From assembly GCA_900073065.1 (NCBI GenBank), contig FJOG01000029.1, forward strand, positions 226,300 to 238,274: a stretch of 11,975 nucleotides of DNA, in the 5' to 3' direction. This document shows, piece after piece, positions 8,061-11,975 of the stretch. The notes beneath the pieces are model-generated. The model did no database searches. It had not been told where the DNA came from and worked only from the letters and a program-made list of their open reading frames with translations. The DNA is from Phialocephala subalpina. Its lineage: Eukaryota > Ascomycota > Leotiomycetes > Helotiales > Mollisiaceae. Position numbers and translations under genes: made by a program. Positions within the stretch are counted from its first letter, which is position 1, and each line of letters starts with the position of its first letter.

Positions 8061-9227
8061 ATGTTCTACTCTATCTCTAGGATCGCCGCCGCCACTTTCT
8101 CACTTGCTGCAATTATTGTTTGCTCCCCTCTCGAATTTGGCCCCTCAGACCTCTTTCAGCGCGCAAATCCCACTTTCACTCGCGGACTGAACAAGCATAT
8201 TTTTGACCCACCTGCTTCCTGGGCATCATGGCGAGTGGTTTACCACCGCGCCGTGCAACTCAATGATGGCACTCTGCTCAGCTCGTGGGAAAATTATGCC
8301 CCAGAACCTCCCTTGGAAGCGGCACCTATCTGGCGATCCACGGATGGCGGCAAGACCTATGCCAATTTCTCCCAGGTCAAGGATCAAGTCAACGGTTGGG
8401 GCATGAGATATCAGCCATTCCTGTACGTTTTGCCCCAAGCTTTCGCTGGCCTCAAAGCTGGCGATCTCTTATTTGCGGGCAATTCTGTTCCCTCGGATCT
8501 TTCGAAGACGAAAATCGATGTATACTCCTCTACAGATGGTGGACTCACGTGGTCCTTCCTGTCAAGCGTTGCAACCGGAGGTCGAGCGTCTGCATCAAAC
8601 GGGCAAACACCAATTTGGGAACCTTTTCTACAACTGTACAATGGCCAAATTATCTGCTTCTACAGCGACCAGCGCGATCCTAAACACGGCCAGAAACTCA
8701 CCCACCAGACAACGACCGATCTCAAAACCTGGACGGCCAACGTGGACGATGTTGCAGACCCTGATTACAACGCACGTCCCGGCATGACTACTGTGGTTCA
8801 AATTGGGAGCGGGAACTGGATCATGACGTACGAGAACTGCGGCCCCGGAAACTGTCAAGTCCATGTCAAAGTCGCGAGCAACCCTCTCATTTTCGGCACC
8901 ATTTCTGGGTATCCTCTGCAGGCTTCTGATGGAACAATTCCCTATGGCAGCCCATTTGTTACCTGGGTTTATAATGGTGGCGTGAACGGTACCCTCCTTG
9001 TGAATGGCAACAGTGATTCTTACTTGTACACAAACACACAGCTGGGTGTGCCTGGAACTCCATGGGAAAGGATCAATGCTGGCACTGATCAGGCGTATTC
9101 GCGATGTCTGCACCCATTGGGTGATTATGATAGCCTAATCATCGCCGGCGCAGGAAATTTTCAGACTGGGACGTATGCAAACAACGTTACTTACTCGATT
9201 GTCAGCCTCAGCGGCCTTGGTATATGA
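8061..9227 (+). CDS. GH93 exo-1,5-alpha-L-arabinanase-like secreted enzyme
   Basis: A single exon encodes 388 residues. The ATG has A at -3 and a TATA box upstream. Residues 1-22 (MFYSISRIAAATFSLAAIIV core) form a signal peptide, so the enzyme is secreted. The body is a six-bladed sialidase-like propeller with Asp-box signatures at residues 93-100 (STDGGKTY) and 157-164 (SSTDGGLT). IWEPFL (Glu187) and TYENCG (Glu258) match in spacing the two catalytic glutamates of characterised GH93 enzymes (recalled as Glu170 and Glu242 in Fusarium Arb93A), and AYSR (Tyr346) is a likely active-site tyrosine. GH93 enzymes release arabinobiose from the non-reducing ends of linear alpha-1,5-arabinan. N-glycosylation sequons occur at Asn102, 309 and 375. 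No stop or missing key residue is seen, so it appears functional. Full length fits the family (about 380). Confidence 0.92.
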   Translation: MFYSISRIAAATFSLAAIIVCSPLEFGPSDLFQRANPTFTRGLNKHIFDPPASWASWRVVYHRAVQLNDGTLLSSWENYAPEPPLEAAPIWRSTDGGKTYANFSQVKDQVNGWGMRYQPFLYVLPQAFAGLKAGDLLFAGNSVPSDLSKTKIDVYSSTDGGLTWSFLSSVATGGRASASNGQTPIWEPFLQLYNGQIICFYSDQRDPKHGQKLTHQTTTDLKTWTANVDDVADPDYNARPGMTTVVQIGSGNWIMTYENCGPGNCQVHVKVASNPLIFGTISGYPLQASDGTIPYGSPFVTWVYNGGVNGTLLVNGNSDSYLYTNTQLGVPGTPWERINAGTDQAYSRCLHPLGDYDSLIIAGAGNFQTGTYANNVTYSIVSLSGLGI

Positions 9228-9374
9228 TTCTATACCCGATGAAAGCTGAATTTAATGAAAAAGGTCTTGGAGAAATCTCGCCTCGAATTGTTGAGCTGTG
9301 TCAGGCAGATTGCGAAAGTGTGATGAGCTTTAAGGCCTCGCCTTCGTTTCATGTTGTTTATGGTCTAGCTTCAA

Positions 9375-9380
9375 AATAAA
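9375..9380 (+). terminator. AATAAA polyadenylation signal, probably of GH93
   Basis: AATAAA followed by a run of A lies about 150 bp after the GH93 stop, a usual distance for a fungal 3' untranslated region. It is a motif match only, since fungal signals are loose. Confidence 0.4.
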
Positions 9381-9844
9381 AAAAAATACTGGTATATGCA
9401 AGAGGTAGCAACGAGACATTCAAAAACTACCAAAGGATCCGCTGACGACTCGTTAAATGAGGAGTGATATAACGGATCCAAAAGCCGTGATCCGAGCGGC
9501 CCAACCAAGCTATGTTCAGTGCCGAGGCCAAGGTCCTCAATCCTCATCGCTACCTGATTGAAAACGGCCACCTAGGAACACCCAAGCTTTCAAGCTTTTC
9601 AAAATAATTGAAAATTGCTAAATGATAGCATTATGTTTAAAGCGGGCCCGAGATTCTACACGTCATTTAAATAAAAGAATTGTATTTATGCCGCTGTGTT
9701 GCCCAAGTTGCTTGAAAAAGGCTACGCTGTCACTAAGCGAATTACCCCGCACTGCGTGAAGAGAACCCAGTGAACTCTTCTGTGCCTCGAGATCAGTATC
9801 TCAATGATCGAGTTGCAGCCAGGCCAGGTGTAGGCCGAACGACA
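9381..9844. other. Non-coding region between GH93 and the Zn2Cys6 gene
   Basis: No gene could be supported. GGATCCG (9435-9441) and CGGATCC (9473-9479) form a 7-bp inverted repeat. AAGCTTTCAAGCTTTT (9582-9597) is a small direct/inverted repeat, and TGCTA-AATGA-TAGCA (9616-9630) is a perfect 5-bp hairpin. TTTAAATAAAAG near 9666-9677 is a possible TATA element for the regulator gene. The reading frame of the regulator is open back to about 9770 without another ATG. Confidence 0.45.
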
Positions 9845-11595
9845 ATGAGGAAGATTCAAGCCTGCCGACAGTGTAGAGATACGAAACGCAAATGCCATTT
9901 CGAACTTGGACAGCAAGCCTGCGCGTCGTGCTCGGAACGCGGATTACTCTGCTCGAAAACCCCGCCTGGACCGCACATTCTGCGACCGGCATCTCCACAT
10001 CGGTTCCCAAACGATGCTTACATCTCTGCTTCAGAGCTTGCTGTCGACATGCCCGCTAGTACTGTAGTTAATCTGGTCAAGAACTATCTCACATGCGTTC
10101 ACGATAAGCCCCATAGCCTGTTCCACTTGCCATCATTATGGGAAAGCATTCATTGCAGGTCTATTAGCACAAAACTGCTTTACAGCATCTGTGCACTGGG
10201 GTGCAGGATTTCTTCGGATAAGAATATGCGCCTCCTCGAACCGAGACTGTCAACTACGGCGAAGCGTTTGTTTCAACTGACACTAGCCGATGTCAGCCTT
10301 GAAAGCATTCAGACTTGTATCCTGATCGCTAATATATGTGGCGTTGAGTCAGATTCATCGTCCGAAGCATTATACTTTGGTAAGTATGGCTGCTATATTA
10401 TGAGAGAATAACCTTTTAGACAGCTACTAATTGCTGAAGGTATTGCGACTCGCATGGCATACATGATGTTTCTCAATACTACAGATTTTGCGGAGAGTAT
10501 CATCGAACAAGAAACCAAATGCAGAGTTTGGTGTTCCCTATTCATGGCAGACCGATGGTGCTCAACGGGAATGGGCTTACCCCGTCAGATACCTGATCTG
10601 ACTGATGTGTCCCGGTTGCCTATAGACGAATATGTGTTCCAGCAAATGGAATTTACGCAGCAGGAGGCCCACGATTCGTGCCAGCCGGGCCTTTGGGCAT
10701 ACATGATTCTCCTTGCAGACATATTCGGTCCGGTACAGGATCTAAATCGTCATCTTGTCCAGGACCATCTGCCAGAGGACGTCCTAAATTCTGAAATCAC
10801 CGGTCTTGCGCGCCGTCTTGAGACGTGGAAAGATCAGCTTCCTAGCTCTGTCGTCTTCAATCTTGAAAACTTCGATCGGCACCGAGCTCTGGGCAATGGT
10901 AGCACATTTGTCGCCTTGCACCTGGGTTACCATCATTACGCAACACTTCTTTATTATCGCTACCTTGATATCCAGAAGCAATCTACACCAAGCGGTAGAA
11001 TCTACGCGTCGCGCTGCAAATATCACGCCTCATCGTACAGTTCGCTGCTCAAGATATCGCAAGAAAATCAAGAATGCTCGGTTCTTCACACGACATCGGG
11101 ACACATGACCGCTGTATCTTCTTCCGTCCTTTTGCACACCCTATTATTTGGCGCAGAAGAAGAATTGACGCCTGCCAGAGAAGGATTGGTAGCAAACTTC
11201 AAGGCTCTCGTGGAACTGCAAAAATACTGGCCTTCGCTAGAAAAAGTAGTCAGTCAGCCATGTCCATTTCGTCCTTCCTGTTGTATATAACCTTGTAGTT
11301 GAGAAATTCTCTTTGGTTATGCTGCCCCAACTTATTAGTACATTTTAAGCTTATGCTATAGCAGATCAATCGTCTATTTACTTTTCAGGATGCTTGCTTA
11401 CGATCGGACAATACGAATACGTACAAGGTTGACAAGTGGATGTTGCGTTTCCTGCTTGAGCATGCAATGCCCCTCAGCCAGCGGTCTCATGTAGAAGGAG
11501 CTCCGGATACTTTGACGGATTTGAACCACCCAGATGGCTTCCGCGAGAGGGGTCGCATGGTGAATGATGCGCTTTCTGGGCTTCGAATTTCCTAA
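9845..11595 (+). CDS. Zn2Cys6 transcription factor with fungal-specific TF domain
   Basis: Exons 9845-10379, 10440-11248 and about 11365-11595 give roughly 524 residues. The Gal4-type zinc cluster is at the N terminus: Cys7, 10, 17, 26, 29 and 36 with spacing C-x2-C-x6-C-x8-C-x2-C-x6-C. The middle-homology (fungal_trans, PF04082) domain follows, with SLESIQTCILIANI near 160, YFGIATRMAY across intron 1, and CRVWCSLFMADRW...GLPRQIPD at about 206-231. ALVELQKYWPSLEKV and, in the third exon, RLFTFQDACLRSD and VDKWMLRFLLEHAMPLS match the usual C-terminal end of such factors. It is a nuclear DNA-binding regulator. ATG 9845 is the first in frame, though an upstream exon cannot be excluded. It lies 618 bp after GH93 on the same strand, so control of that gene is plausible but unproven. 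Intron 2 has a weak donor; if it is not spliced, the protein would stop at 11290. Confidence 0.85.
10380..10439 (+). other. Intron 1 of the Zn2Cys6 gene, 60 nt
   Basis: The donor is GTAAGT (10380-10385), with a CTAAT branch motif 12 nt before the AAG acceptor. Splicing joins phase-1 codon halves to give YFGIATRMAY, the usual sequence at this point of the fungal_trans domain. An internal TAG-ending acceptor (10419) would lead straight to a stop and is less likely. Confidence 0.82.
11249..11364 (+). other. Probable intron 2 of the Zn2Cys6 gene, weak donor
   Basis: Family similarity leaves the frame after SLEKVV and resumes as NRLFTFQDACLRSD from about 11368. A gap of 113-119 nt removes the stops in between and keeps the phase. 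The acceptor could be TATAG (11361) or AGCAG (11364). The only phase-compatible donors are GTCAGT (11249) and GTAGTC (11246), neither matching GTRNGT well. A small insertion or frameshift damaging the gene is the alternative. Confidence 0.5.
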
Positions 11596-11780
11596 TAGCA
11601 GTTAGGGAGGGTTATGATATGGCAGCAGCATTTGGGTGGAGTGGTTTAAGTCCTCGCTCGTCCTGCTTCTTTTCTTAGCCGGCAGCCTTTTCAAGAATGG
11701 GATTCTTTGCTTTGCTTTCCTACTTAGGAAAGTTGAGGATGGATATATTAATGCTGATCAAGTGTAGCATCTATTCTTTC
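11596..11780. other. 3' flank of the Zn2Cys6 gene
   Basis: About 185 bp of ordinary composition with no further reading frame. It should include the 3' untranslated region of the regulator. No clear AATAAA was seen. Confidence 0.5.
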
Positions 11781-11784
11781 CTAA

Positions 11785-11975
11785 TGTAATATAGTTTAGG
11801 GGTAATCCTTCCGATTATTATATAAGTTAGACCCCTTTACCCCTATTGGATACCTCGCTAAACTCATTATTATTTTTCCTCTTTTACTCTAAATTATTAT
11901 TCCAAAATAATTTATCTTATAAATTATTTTTAAATTATATATATATATATAATATTAATTATAAAATTTATATTT
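11785..11975. mobile_element. Possible LTR edge running into an A+T-rich block
   Basis: TGTAATATAG at 11785 begins a stretch with AGGGGTAA (11798-11805) and TTACCCCT (11837-11844) as an inverted repeat around a TATATAAG box (11819-11826). Beyond about 11855 the sequence decays to almost pure A+T up to the window end. TG start, TATA box and position at an A+T block would fit the 5' part of an LTR, but no second copy, target duplication or retrotransposon gene is in view. The A+T composition is certain, the LTR reading is tentative. Confidence 0.35.

Noticed and set aside
9371..9571. Minus-strand frame and GGATCC inverted repeat that might be an old element
   Set aside because: No transposase or LTR similarity could be recognised; a 7-bp inverted repeat alone is not enough.

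Overview
The window looks like nuclear DNA of a filamentous ascomycete (Pezizomycotina). Introns are short (43-60 nt) with GT...AG ends and CTAAC/CTAAT-like branch sites. The protein families are typically fungal (GH93 arabinanase, DUF5597-type GH35, Zn2Cys6 regulator, MFS sugar transporter, Tad-like LINE). Normal-composition gene islands sit between blocks of almost pure A+T, with C-to-T type decay that resembles repeat-induced point mutation (RIP). No species can be named from the sequence alone.

Layout: 1-1320 is an extremely A+T-rich block without a recognisable gene. 1349-1650 is a small relic of LINE ORF1 (gag-like). 1790-3393 (minus strand) is a dead MFS sugar transporter that can still be read nearly end to end. 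It has three recognisable introns, about ten premature TAA/TAG codons (mostly at expected Gln positions), a probable lost ATG and one internal deletion. 3394-4412 is non-coding and contains the GH35 upstream region. 4413-6146 is an intact GH35/DUF5597 beta-galactosidase-like gene with one 48-nt intron and no signal peptide. 6255-6860 is a second A+T-rich block that contains an imperfect palindrome of about 300 bp. 6861-8060 is non-coding, with small tandem and direct repeats and a TATA box at 7966. 8061-9227 is an intact, intronless, secreted GH93 exo-arabinanase-like gene. 9228-9844 is non-coding. 9845-11595 is a Zn2Cys6 transcription factor that needs two introns; the second has no good donor. 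From about 11780 the sequence becomes A+T-rich again, possibly through the edge of an LTR.

Together the island reads as an accessory sugar-scavenging locus. A secreted GH93 would release arabinobiose from arabinan. An intracellular GH35 would remove beta-galactosyl residues from imported oligosaccharides. A sugar transporter, now inactivated, would have been the natural importer. A Zn2Cys6 regulator next to GH93 could control the set. The families are read from sequence; co-function and regulation are inference. The most unusual features are the RIP-like death of a single-gene transporter beside intact genes, and the long A+T palindrome.
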